Made by a program: the position numbers and the translations under genes. A stretch of 64,000 bases of DNA. It comes from an uncultured Flavobacteriaceae bacterium. Lineage in GTDB: Bacteria > Bacteroidota > Bacteroidia > Flavobacteriales > Flavobacteriaceae. Location: the NCBI GenBank assembly GCA_947502635.1, contig CANNAN010000003.1, positions 310,001 to 374,000 on the forward strand, written 5' to 3'. The notes under the pieces were generated by a model. That model ran no database searches, was not told the origin of the DNA, and saw only the letters and a list, made by a program, of their open reading frames with translations. Position 1 is the first letter of the stretch; the number at the start of each line of letters is the position of its first letter. Below, piece after piece: positions 9,120 through 17,223 of this stretch.

Positions 9120-9193
9120 GTGGTTGTAGCTCAGTTGGTTAGAGCATTGGTTTGTGGTACCAAGGGTCGCCGGTTCGAATCCGGTCTTCCACC
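9120..9193 (+). tRNA. tRNA-His (anticodon GTG)
   Basis: A full cloverleaf: acceptor strand GTGGTTG, D arm GCTC...GAGC, anticodon stem TTGGT/ACCAA around TTGTGGT with anticodon GTG at 9154-9156, T loop TTCGAAT in a CCGG stem, and discriminator C (9193). A G at 9119 lies opposite this C, as expected for the extra G-1 of histidine tRNA. The acceptor stem contains two adjacent U-U oppositions (positions 5-68 and 6-67). The 3' CCA is not fully encoded. A promoter lies just upstream and a terminator just downstream, so it is a single-gene unit. Confidence 0.96.
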
Positions 9194-9201
9194 CAAAAAG
9201 T

Positions 9202-9234
9202 AAAAGCCTTTCAAGAAATTGAAAGGCTTTTTTT
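9202..9234 (+). terminator. intrinsic terminator of tRNA-His
   Basis: A 13-bp perfect stem (9202-9214 with 9219-9231) with a GAAA tetraloop and a run of seven T (9228-9234), eight bases beyond the tRNA 3' end. Confidence 0.93.
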
Positions 9235-9273
9235 GTTACTATAATATAAGTATATGATAATTAAAAGTTATTT

Positions 9274-10284
9274 TTAATCCACTTTAACCCGTTCCTCTCT
9301 ATTAGCTAATTCCCAAGCTGTATGAAAAATGAGTCGTGCTCGTTTTTCTAATAAATCGTATTGAATTTTGTCTGGAGTATCCGAAGGTCTGTGATAATCG
9401 GCATGCGTACCATTAAAATAGAAGATAACAGGGATGTTGTTTTTAGCAAAATTGTAATGATCTGAACGGTAGTAAAAACGATTCGGATCATCATCATCAT
9501 TAAAAGTATAATCAAACTCCATATTAATATGTTTTTTGTTCACTGCTTCAGAAATATTGTGCAATTCCTTACTTAACTTATCCGATCCTATCAAGTATAC
9601 ATAATTTCTATTGTCCTTATGTTTTGCATCCACACGACCAATCATATCTATATTTAAGTTAGCGACTGTATTTTTTAAAGGAAAAACAGGATCTTCATCT
9701 GTGTAATATCGAGAACCAAATAGGCCAATTTCTTCACCCGTAACGTGTAAAAACAATATAGAACGTATTGGTCCATGCCCTTTATCTGAAGCTGCTTTAA
9801 AGGCTTCAGCAATTTCTAAAATAGCTACCGTACCAGATCCGTCATCGTCTGCACCGTTATTGATATCTCCATTTCCAGAAATACCAATATGATCTAAGTG
9901 AGCCGAAATTATGATGACTTCATCAGGTTTTTCAGAACCTTTTATATATGCTAAAACATTTTCAGAATCATTTATATCACCAGAAAAATATGAAGCAGGA
10001 ATTTCTTGAAAATAGTCCCCTTCTGAAATCGGGGATGGAATTCCTGAAGCTACATAATGTTTTTTAATAAACTCGACAGCCTTTTTTTGTCCTGGCTCTC
10101 CAGTCTTTCTACCTTCATATTCATCTGAAGCATAGGTGTAAAGCGCTTCTTTTAATTCGTCTGCAGTAATGGTTTTTGCATAGTCTATTGCAACACCATC
10201 ATTTTTTGATTTTTTTTTATTTTGAGAAGAACTGCACGAAACTACTAGTATGGTAGCACATAGAAGAATTACTGTTTTTTTCAT
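9274..10284 (-). CDS. M28-family zinc aminopeptidase-like lipoprotein (paralogue 1)
   Basis: A 336-residue exported peptidase. The N-terminus is a lipoprotein signal (hydrophobic core, then VVSC at about residue 16). The M28 domain (about 105-320) shows all expected zinc ligands: SAHLDHIG (His, Asp), GADDDGSG (bridging Asp), TGEEIGLFGS (catalytic Glu plus ligand Glu), NIDMIGR (Asp) and RSDHYNF (His). Such enzymes remove N-terminal amino acids from peptides at the cell surface or in the periplasm. It lies 62 bp downstream of a close paralogue on the same strand, evidently a tandem duplication; the two may be co-transcribed. Confidence 0.92.
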   Translation of the reverse strand: MKKTVILLCATILVVSCSSSQNKKKSKNDGVAIDYAKTITADELKEALYTYASDEYEGRKTGEPGQKKAVEFIKKHYVASGIPSPISEGDYFQEIPASYFSGDINDSENVLAYIKGSEKPDEVIIISAHLDHIGISGNGDINNGADDDGSGTVAILEIAEAFKAASDKGHGPIRSILFLHVTGEEIGLFGSRYYTDEDPVFPLKNTVANLNIDMIGRVDAKHKDNRNYVYLIGSDKLSKELHNISEAVNKKHINMEFDYTFNDDDDPNRFYYRSDHYNFAKNNIPVIFYFNGTHADYHRPSDTPDKIQYDLLEKRARLIFHTAWELANREERVKVD

Positions 10285-10346
10285 TTTGTAAAATATATTT
10301 TGTACGATATTACAAAAATGAATTAATAGAATAACAATTTTTCAAC

Positions 10347-11399
10347 CTAATTTAACAGTTCATTGAATTCGTCGATAACGATACGATGCTCTTGATTAGC
10401 AATTTGCCATGCCGTAGTAAATATAAGTTTAGTACGTCTTTGTAGTAGGTCGTAGTCTATTTTATCAGGCGTATCTGTAGGTTGGTGATAATCATTATGT
10501 TCTCCGTTAAAATAAAAAATAACAGGTACGCCTTTTATTGCAAAGTTATAGTGATCTGATCGTGAGTAATATTGATGGCCTTCACCTTCTACATTATATC
10601 TGTAATCAATATTTATATTGAAATAGGTATTGTTTACTTTTTCAGATAAATAATGAAGCTCTTTACTGTGTCTATCAGAGCCTATTAAATAGATATAATC
10701 TTTATTGTTTTGATGTATCTCGTCAACTCTACCTATCATATCAATATTTAGATTGGTAACTGTTTTTTCTAAAGGAAACACAGGATGTTGTGTATAGAAT
10801 TCTGAGCCTTGCTTTCCTATTTCTTCTGCAGTTAAATGCAAAAATAATATAGAACGTTTTGGACCATGTCCTTCTTTTTTAGCTAAGTTAAAAGCTTGCG
10901 CCATTTCCATGATAGCAACGGTTCCAGAGCCATCATCATCTGCACCATGATTTATTTCTCCATTATCTGTAATACCAAGATGATCCAAATGTGCAGAAAT
11001 AATAATAATTTCATCAGGTTTTTCACTGCCTTTTATATACGCTAAAACATTTTCAGAACTTTTAATTTCTTCAGAAAAGAAATCTTTGGGAATGGTTTGA
11101 TAATAATTACTGCCTCCAAAAGGAGATTTTATATTTTCATTTATGTAATATGATTTTAAAAACTCGGCAGCCAATTTTTGACCTTTTTCACCAACTTTTC
11201 TACCTTCAAATTCATCTGAAGAAAATTTATATAAATGTGTCTTTAATTCTTTAACAGTAATCGTATTAGCGTAATTAATAACATGAGTGCTATCTACTAG
11301 TTGAATACTATTTTTAAGGTTTTGGATTTTTGCAGTATACTTTGGCGTTGAACAGGTCCCCACAAGCACAAATGCAGCTAGTATAAAAAAGGTTTTCAT
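10347..11399 (-). CDS. M28-family zinc aminopeptidase-like lipoprotein (paralogue 2)
   Basis: A 350-residue homologue of the gene at 9274-10284, with the same order of motifs: SAHLDHLG, GADDDGSG, LTAEEIGKQGS, NIDMIGR and RSDHYNF, so all zinc ligands and the catalytic Glu are kept. The signal peptide ends in VGTC (about residue 16), again a lipobox. It differs mostly in the N-terminal 50 residues and in a longer C-terminal tail (EFNELLN). It is upstream of its sister and could drive both. Duplicated surface peptidases suit growth on protein, but substrates cannot be inferred. Confidence 0.92.
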   Translation of the reverse strand: MKTFFILAAFVLVGTCSTPKYTAKIQNLKNSIQLVDSTHVINYANTITVKELKTHLYKFSSDEFEGRKVGEKGQKLAAEFLKSYYINENIKSPFGGSNYYQTIPKDFFSEEIKSSENVLAYIKGSEKPDEIIIISAHLDHLGITDNGEINHGADDDGSGTVAIMEMAQAFNLAKKEGHGPKRSILFLHLTAEEIGKQGSEFYTQHPVFPLEKTVTNLNIDMIGRVDEIHQNNKDYIYLIGSDRHSKELHYLSEKVNNTYFNINIDYRYNVEGEGHQYYSRSDHYNFAIKGVPVIFYFNGEHNDYHQPTDTPDKIDYDLLQRRTKLIFTTAWQIANQEHRIVIDEFNELLN

Positions 11400-11683
11400 G
11401 CGTTTATTAGTCAGATTTTACATGTAACTGATAGTCAAACCATTTTCAAGGGCGGGAAAACTTTTGGTTATAAGCTTTAAAATACAAATATATACAAAAA
11501 ACGGAGAAATTACTTACCTGTCAAGTTTAAATCTATATTATAAATTTAAAACTTTAGGTTTTTCTTCGAGTTCTGTTTCTGTGATTTCTAATGCTTTGGT
11601 GTTATTATTTTAGTTTCCATAAAAACTTATTTATAAGTAGTTGGCAATCATGTTGTAATACTTATAAGAGCTGAATTATTTTT

Positions 11684-11839
11684 TTATACGATCACCTTTT
11701 TTGATAAATAATAAGCAATCAATCCAAATACTAATCCTAAAATCCCAGGTATGATTTTTAAATTATAAATTAGAAGCCCTAATAATATTATTGCTAATAT
11801 TAAGGCTGTTATAGTTAAAAAAACAAAGATTTTTTTCAT
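11684..11839 (-). CDS. small two-helix membrane protein, unrecognised
   Basis: A 51-residue reading frame that starts MKKIFVFLTITALILAIILL and ends SKKVIV. Residues 4-24 and 29-45 are two hydrophobic helices separated by a short YNLK turn, with lysines at both ends, the pattern of a small inner-membrane hairpin protein. It stands alone in the otherwise gene-free interval 11400-12122. I do not recognise a family and see no promoter; the membrane-like composition is the only support. In the rest of this interval I see only the regulatory palindrome at 12055. Confidence 0.5.
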   Translation of the reverse strand: MKKIFVFLTITALILAIILLGLLIYNLKIIPGILGLVFGLIAYYLSKKVIV

Positions 11840-12054
11840 TTATATTCGTATTGTATTCTTTTAAACCTGCTACCGATTTAATTTTCACCAGAATTAATCG
11901 TATTAATTTTTTGATTGCTATTAGTAACAATCAATTAAAGTTAAATACATACGATTTTAGGGTGATACAGGTTCTACATCATTTATTGTGCCGAAAACAC
12001 CATGCTTCAAATTATTTTTAAACTTTTCTTTTTCATGTAAGAAATAGATCTCAA

Positions 12055-12098
12055 ATGACATTTGTCATATTTTTTTTTAAGTATAGCCTCTATATTTA
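12055..12098 (+). promoter_or_regulatory. Crp/Fnr-type palindrome with -7 box before usp
   Basis: ATGAC-ATTT-GTCAT (12055-12068, centre 12061.5) is followed by TATATTTA (12091-12098), a near-consensus -7 box whose end is 36.5 bp from the palindrome centre. The expected start of transcription is about 12103, putting the palindrome near -41.5. The motif and its spacing are the same as at 7960-8003. A Crp/Fnr-family activator is the natural candidate; which one is unknown. Confidence 0.62.
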
Positions 12099-12122
12099 CT
12101 TGAAATCCTATTCTGTATTTTA

Positions 12123-12962
12123 ATGAAAACAATATTGTTACCTACCGATTTTTCTAAAAATTCCATGAATTCAATTGATTTTGCAGCCATATTGTTTAAA
12201 GATATTGAATGTGATTTTTATTTACTTAATGTGCAGAAGGCCTCATCATTTATTTCGGATGATATGATGATAGTTTCATCATCAACAACCATTTATAATA
12301 CTATAATTGATGCCGCTAAAAAATCGCTGTCAAATATTGTATCTAAATTGAAGAAGTGCTATAAAAATGATAAACATCATTTTCACTCCATGGTTGATTA
12401 TGATAATTTTATAGATTCTATTAATCAAGTTTCTGAGAAAAATCAAGTTGATTTAATAATTATGGGAACCAAAGGTGCTTCAGGGTTACAAAAAGTAATT
12501 TTTGGAAGTAATACAGTTCGGGTTATACAACGTTGTAAAGCACCAGTATTTGCAATCCCTGATAATTGTGTCTTTACTAACTTAAATAAAGTAGTGTTTA
12601 TTACTAATAGTACGACCTCGTTTAATAGTGTTCATCTAAAACCTCTTATAGATTTAGTGGCATTAAATGATTCTAAATTGCATGTCTTGCACATTGCAGA
12701 CGAAAATCATTTGGCACATAAGCAAAGTGATAATATTGATTTTTTTAGTTCTCATTTTGTGAATCCTATTCATGATTACATAGATGTAAAAGCAAAAGAT
12801 ATGTATAATGTCGTGCATAAATATGTTATTAGGAATAATATAAAAGTGTTATGCATGATTGGCGAAGAGCATTCTTTTATAGAGCGTTTATTTAACAAGC
12901 ACTTAGTTGAAACTTTTGCATTTAGTATCGATGTCCCATTTCTGGTAATGAAAAACAATTAA
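12123..12962 (+). CDS. universal stress protein (tandem UspA domains)
   Basis: A 279-residue cytoplasmic protein of two UspA domains. The first (1-145) is well kept: ILLPTDFSKNS at the N-terminus and the nucleotide-loop pattern IMGTKGASGLQKVIFGSNT (about 117-135), which corresponds to the ATP-binding G-x2-G-x9-G(S/T) motif. The second (about 153-279) is degenerate, with MIGEEHSFIERLFNKHLVE in the equivalent place and no clear binding loop. Such proteins help cells through stress or low-oxygen states. It precedes a cytochrome c lipoprotein gene by 14 bp and follows a Crp/Fnr-type palindrome, so a redox or oxygen signal is a reasonable, unproven, inference. Confidence 0.9.
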   Translation: MKTILLPTDFSKNSMNSIDFAAILFKDIECDFYLLNVQKASSFISDDMMIVSSSTTIYNTIIDAAKKSLSNIVSKLKKCYKNDKHHFHSMVDYDNFIDSINQVSEKNQVDLIIMGTKGASGLQKVIFGSNTVRVIQRCKAPVFAIPDNCVFTNLNKVVFITNSTTSFNSVHLKPLIDLVALNDSKLHVLHIADENHLAHKQSDNIDFFSSHFVNPIHDYIDVKAKDMYNVVHKYVIRNNIKVLCMIGEEHSFIERLFNKHLVETFAFSIDVPFLVMKNN

Positions 12963-12976
12963 CTAAAATATGTGTC

Positions 12977-13438
12977 ATGAAGATAGTAACATTTTTATTA
13001 GTATTTATTTTTATGTTTATAGGCTGTAAAAAAACTAAAGATGAAACTAACCAAACATTAACAGAATCTTATAATAAAAATAGTCAGGAGCATCCTGGTA
13101 AAAAACTTATGGAGATACATTGTTATGTATGTCATGATGTTACGAGGCCCGAAGACAAAAGGCTAGCTCCTCCAATGGTAGCTATAAAAAAGCGCTATAT
13201 ATTTCAGAATACATCAAAAGAATCATTTATAAATGATATACAAAAGTGGATTAAAAACCCAAATGAGGAGGATGCTAAAATGTTTGGAGCAGTAAGACGT
13301 TTTGGAGTGATGCAAAAATTGCCATATCCAGAAGATGTCATTGAACAAATAGCAGATTATATGTTTGACAATGAAATTGAGCAACCAAAGTGGTTTGAGG
13401 AACATTATAAACAAATGAGAGGCCAGATAAAAAAATGA
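12977..13438 (+). CDS. monohaem cytochrome c lipoprotein
   Basis: A 153-residue exported protein. The signal peptide ends in FIGC (Cys at about residue 17), a lipobox, so it should be anchored to a membrane facing the periplasm. One haem c site, CYVCH (about residues 51-55), lies in KLMEIHCYVCHDVTRPED, and RLAPPMVAIK follows as in small class I cytochromes. A methionine in the RRFGVMQKLPYP segment is the likely axial ligand. It is 14 bp behind the usp gene and probably in the same transcript. Partner oxidase or reductase genes are not adjacent, so its place in electron transfer is unknown. Confidence 0.87.
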   Translation: MKIVTFLLVFIFMFIGCKKTKDETNQTLTESYNKNSQEHPGKKLMEIHCYVCHDVTRPEDKRLAPPMVAIKKRYIFQNTSKESFINDIQKWIKNPNEEDAKMFGAVRRFGVMQKLPYPEDVIEQIADYMFDNEIEQPKWFEEHYKQMRGQIKK

Positions 13439-13779
13439 TTCTTGGTTGCTTACAGAATAATCAATTTCTATATTTTAAAAAAAAGGGGAGCTAAAAAGTA
13501 CTTAGATGTCCGTCGGTTCGAGTGCTTTGACTGCGCTCTGCATAAACTAAAATTGAGAATTTTTAAGGTCTTTATTTTTAGTCATCTCTACTGTGTTCGA
13601 TGAGACAGTTTTTAGTTTCTAATACCATTTAAATAGTCCTTTTTTTAGGGTGTTAGTTAGGTCTTTTCTAGGTTGTAATTGTAAGCTAAACGGTTAATTA
13701 TTTCATGCAAATTTGTTCATTTTGAATTTTTACGCTTAACTTTATAAAAAGTTAATCCAACCAAACTCTCAACTTTAAA
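13439..13779 (+). other. intergenic region before the hybrid kinase gene
   Basis: This 341-bp gap has no reading frame that I can support. It is AT-rich except for a short patch at about 13507-13545 (GTCCGTCGGTTCGAGTGC and the GC-rich bases after it) that looks unlike its surroundings and may be a worn dispersed repeat. No convincing TTTG/TANNTTTG pair precedes the kinase gene. Confidence 0.4.
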
Positions 13780-16700
13780 ATGAAATACAAGATTTGTATA
13801 TTGTTTTTAATGCATTTTTATTGCACAATTTCTTTTTGTCAAACAGCTAAATTAGATAGTTTAAAGCTTGAGCTTAAAAATGCTGTAACAGATTCTTCTA
13901 AAGCTCTAGTTTTAAAAAATATTTCGTGGGAATACTTAAATAATAGGTCTAATAATGCTATGGCAGAATTGTACATAGATAGCCTTTATAATTTGAGTGA
14001 AAAGGCTGGATTAAAAGGGCGGAAAATATTAGCTAAATATCAATATGGGGTCTTAGAACGTCAAAGAGGTAATTACGACAAAGCGCTTAGTTATTTTGAA
14101 GAATATATTAAATATTCAGAAGATAATAAAGAAAAAAAAGAAGTGGCAAATGGTTTGTATCAAAAAGCTTTAATCCTTGATGATAAAGGTTCATTTGAAG
14201 AGAGCCTTAAAATTTATTATGATATCCTAAAAATTTATGAAGAGATTAAAGATGTTTTTGGAGAAGCCACTACACTTAATGCTATTGGTGAAGTTTTAAA
14301 ACGATCAGAGAAAATAGATTTTGCGTTAGATCATTATAATAGGGCTTTATTGATTTTTGAGCGCTTAGAAGATAAAACAGAAATGGCTAATTGTAATTAT
14401 AATATTGGTGATTCTTACATGCTTCTTAAAAACTATGATAAAGCTTTAATTTATTTTAATAAGTCTCTAAAATTAGATACCGAGTTAAAAAGCAAGTGGG
14501 GCATGGCATATGATTATGAATCGCTTGGCAAAGTATCTGGCTTACAAGGAAATTATAGCCTAGCGTTAGGCTACCATCAAAAAGCACTTGCTTTGAGAGG
14601 TCAACTTAACCAAAAACGAGAGCTATCAATGAGTTATTTTGAAATAGCAAAAAATCATTTCAAACTTAAAGAATATAGCCTAGCAGAGCAATTTGCAATC
14701 AAATCGTTAAGCATTTCAGAAAAAATAGGAGATAAAGAAAAGTCGAAAGATAATTATATCATTCTTTCAGAATTATATAGTGCAAGAGGAGACTATAAAA
14801 AAGCGTTTGAATTTAATTCAAAATTAATAGTTGTAAAGGATAGTTTATATAATAAAAATAAGTCTCAACAGATAGAAGAACTTCAAGCTAAGTTTGATAC
14901 TGAAAAAAAGCAGAATGTCATTACTGCTTTAGAAAAAGATTCTGAGATAAAAGATTTAAAGCTAAAGCGGCAAGCAACGTTTAGAAATATAATTGTAGGT
15001 TTAATGGTGGGGCTCGTTTTAATGTCTTTTATCTTTTTTAAAAGATTTAAATATAAGCAACAACTAAAGCAAGAAGAATTAGAAAAAAAACAACTAATAG
15101 CAGAAGCAGAAGTTGAAAAAGAACGTGTTAAAGAGCTTCAGAAAATAGATGAACTTAAAGATGAGTTTTTGGCAAACACATCGCACGAATTGCGCACACC
15201 ACTTAATGGTATTATAGGTTTGTCCGAATCCCTTAAAGATGGAGCAGCAGGGGAACTATCGTCTAAAGCCATTGAAAATTTAGATATGATTGTCAATAGT
15301 GGTAAACGCTTATCTAATTTGGTTAATGATATTCTCGATTTTTCTAAATTAAAAAATAAAGATCTAGCACTTTCACTTCAGCCTATAGATTTGTATTCGG
15401 TAACAGATTTGGTTTTGAAAGTTTCAGAATTTTTGGCAACAGGCAAAGCATTACGTTTAATTAATTCGATACCCAAAGATATTTCTCTGGTTGAGGCAGA
15501 CGAAAACAGGTTAGAACAAATTTTGTATAATCTTATAGGAAATGCTATTAAATTTACTGAAACAGGTAAAGTTGAGGTAAATGCATTAGAAAGTGACGGG
15601 ATGTTATCAATTTCAATTACAGATACAGGTATTGGAATCCCTGAAGAAAAATTTGAGAGTATTTTTCAATCATTTGAACAAACTGATGGTTCTACAGTTA
15701 GAGAATATGGGGGAACGGGATTAGGGCTTTCTGTTACAAAACAATTGGTTGAATTGCATGGAGGTACAATTTTGGTGAATTCTGAAATTAATAAAGGCTC
15801 GACTTTTACATTCACATTACCAATAAGTAAAAAGAACAGAAAAGAGTTTGATGCAACTATAACAGGGAAATTATCACAAAGAGTTCAGAAAATTGATGAT
15901 TCTAATGAGCTTATTCAAGAAACGATATCAAAAGAAAACAATGTCAGTATTCGCATTCTTATTGTCGATGATATGGTGGTTAACAGGCGTGTTTTGGATA
16001 ACCATTTAACTTTGGCAGGATATGATATTGTTGAAGCTAGTAATGGTAAAGAAGCCTTAAAACTTATTGAAACAGAAAATTTTGATTTGGTTCTTTTAGA
16101 TATTATGATGCCAAATATGTCTGGTTATGAAGTTTGTGAAAAGATTAGGGAACAGTATTTAACAAGTGAATTACCTGTTGTTTTATTAACTGCTAAAAAT
16201 CGGGTAAACGATTTGGTTATGGGCTTTAATGTTGGTGCAAACGATTATTTAACGAAACCATTCTCAAAAAATGAATTGCTTAGTAGAATCAAAACACATT
16301 TAAATCTTAATGGCATTCATAAAGCAACGAGCCGATTTGTGCCATCCGAATTTTTGAAATCTGTAGGAAGAGATGCTATAACAGATGTGGTTTTAGGAGA
16401 CCATATTCAAAAAAAAGTGACTGTTTTGTTTACCGACATTAGAGATTATACAAGTTTATCTGAGTCTATGACACCAGAGCAAAATTTTAAGTTTGTAAAT
16501 GCCTATGTAGGGAGAATGGGTCCCTTAATTCAAAACAATCATGGATTTGTAAATCAATATCTGGGAGATGGTATTATGGCATTGTTTCCACAAGATGCAA
16601 GCGATGCATTAAAGGCTTCCATAGACATGCAGAAGACCATACAAGATTACAATGTTAAACGTATAGAAGAAGGCTATAAACCCATTCATGTAGGTATGGG

Positions 16701-17184
16701 GTTGCATACAGGTGATCTGGTCATGGGTATTATTGGAGATCTTTATAGAAATGATACGGCTATTATTGCAGATACTGTAAATACAGCCTCAAGAATGGAA
16801 GGTGTTACCAAATATTATGGAGCTAATATTATTGTAAGTGAAGCTAGTTTGAATACGATAGAAAACAAGCAGGACTATAATTTTAGATATTTAGGAAAAG
16901 TAAAAGTAAAAGGAAAAAATAATACGATAGCGATATACGAATGTTTTGATGGAGATACAACCGAAAGTGTTCGTCTGAAAACAAAAACATTAAAGCATTT
17001 CGAAAAAGGACTAAATCATTTTTATAATAAGGAGTTTCCTAAAGCTTCGGCGGCTTTTGATACGGTATTGACCAAAAATCCAGACGATCTTGTTGCTAAA
17101 TATTTTATAACAAAATCTGCTGAATATACCATTTCAGGGACCCCTGAGAATTGGAATATGGTGAATACGATGAAAGCGAAATAA
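13780..17184 (+). CDS. TPR hybrid histidine kinase with receiver and class III nucleotide cyclase domains
   Basis: A 1134-residue signalling protein. Order: signal peptide (1-20), TPR repeats (about 60-370, probably periplasmic), one membrane helix (about 403-421), coiled coil, HisKA with SHELRTPLNG (H469), HATPase with NAIKFTETG, DTGIGIPEE and GGTGLGLS (about 570-685), receiver with VDD and phosphoacceptor D774 in LLDIMMPNMSG (about 725-840), then a class III cyclase domain (about 875-1050) and a short TPR-like tail. In the cyclase, metal-binding D886 and D930 and transition-state N1001 and R1005 are present, so it may be active. The substrate-selecting positions are unusual: Q926 where adenylate cyclases have Lys, and Ala near 994 where Asp or Thr is normal. 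Product (cAMP, cGMP or none) is uncertain. Confidence 0.9.
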   Translation: MKYKICILFLMHFYCTISFCQTAKLDSLKLELKNAVTDSSKALVLKNISWEYLNNRSNNAMAELYIDSLYNLSEKAGLKGRKILAKYQYGVLERQRGNYDKALSYFEEYIKYSEDNKEKKEVANGLYQKALILDDKGSFEESLKIYYDILKIYEEIKDVFGEATTLNAIGEVLKRSEKIDFALDHYNRALLIFERLEDKTEMANCNYNIGDSYMLLKNYDKALIYFNKSLKLDTELKSKWGMAYDYESLGKVSGLQGNYSLALGYHQKALALRGQLNQKRELSMSYFEIAKNHFKLKEYSLAEQFAIKSLSISEKIGDKEKSKDNYIILSELYSARGDYKKAFEFNSKLIVVKDSLYNKNKSQQIEELQAKFDTEKKQNVITALEKDSEIKDLKLKRQATFRNIIVGLMVGLVLMSFIFFKRFKYKQQLKQEELEKKQLIAEAEVEKERVKELQKIDELKDEFLANTSHELRTPLNGIIGLSESLKDGAAGELSSKAIENLDMIVNSGKRLSNLVNDILDFSKLKNKDLALSLQPIDLYSVTDLVLKVSEFLATGKALRLINSIPKDISLVEADENRLEQILYNLIGNAIKFTETGKVEVNALESDGMLSISITDTGIGIPEEKFESIFQSFEQTDGSTVREYGGTGLGLSVTKQLVELHGGTILVNSEINKGSTFTFTLPISKKNRKEFDATITGKLSQRVQKIDDSNELIQETISKENNVSIRILIVDDMVVNRRVLDNHLTLAGYDIVEASNGKEALKLIETENFDLVLLDIMMPNMSGYEVCEKIREQYLTSELPVVLLTAKNRVNDLVMGFNVGANDYLTKPFSKNELLSRIKTHLNLNGIHKATSRFVPSEFLKSVGRDAITDVVLGDHIQKKVTVLFTDIRDYTSLSESMTPEQNFKFVNAYVGRMGPLIQNNHGFVNQYLGDGIMALFPQDASDALKASIDMQKTIQDYNVKRIEEGYKPIHVGMGLHTGDLVMGIIGDLYRNDTAIIADTVNTASRMEGVTKYYGANIIVSEASLNTIENKQDYNFRYLGKVKVKGKNNTIAIYECFDGDTTESVRLKTKTLKHFEKGLNHFYNKEFPKASAAFDTVLTKNPDDLVAKYFITKSAEYTISGTPENWNMVNTMKAK

Positions 17185-17223
17185 TTTTTTTCTTATCAGC
17201 TGCTCTATTCTTTTTTGATGCTT

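Noticed and set aside
11520-11610. Minus-strand stretch reading TKALEITETELEEKPKVLNL before a stop
   Set aside because: It looks like the end of a coding sequence, but a stop lies only about 23 codons upstream and no start fits; too short to call a gene or a remnant.
13500-13560. GC-richer patch resembling a dispersed flavobacterial repeat
   Set aside because: I found no second copy in the window, so repeat status is not supported.
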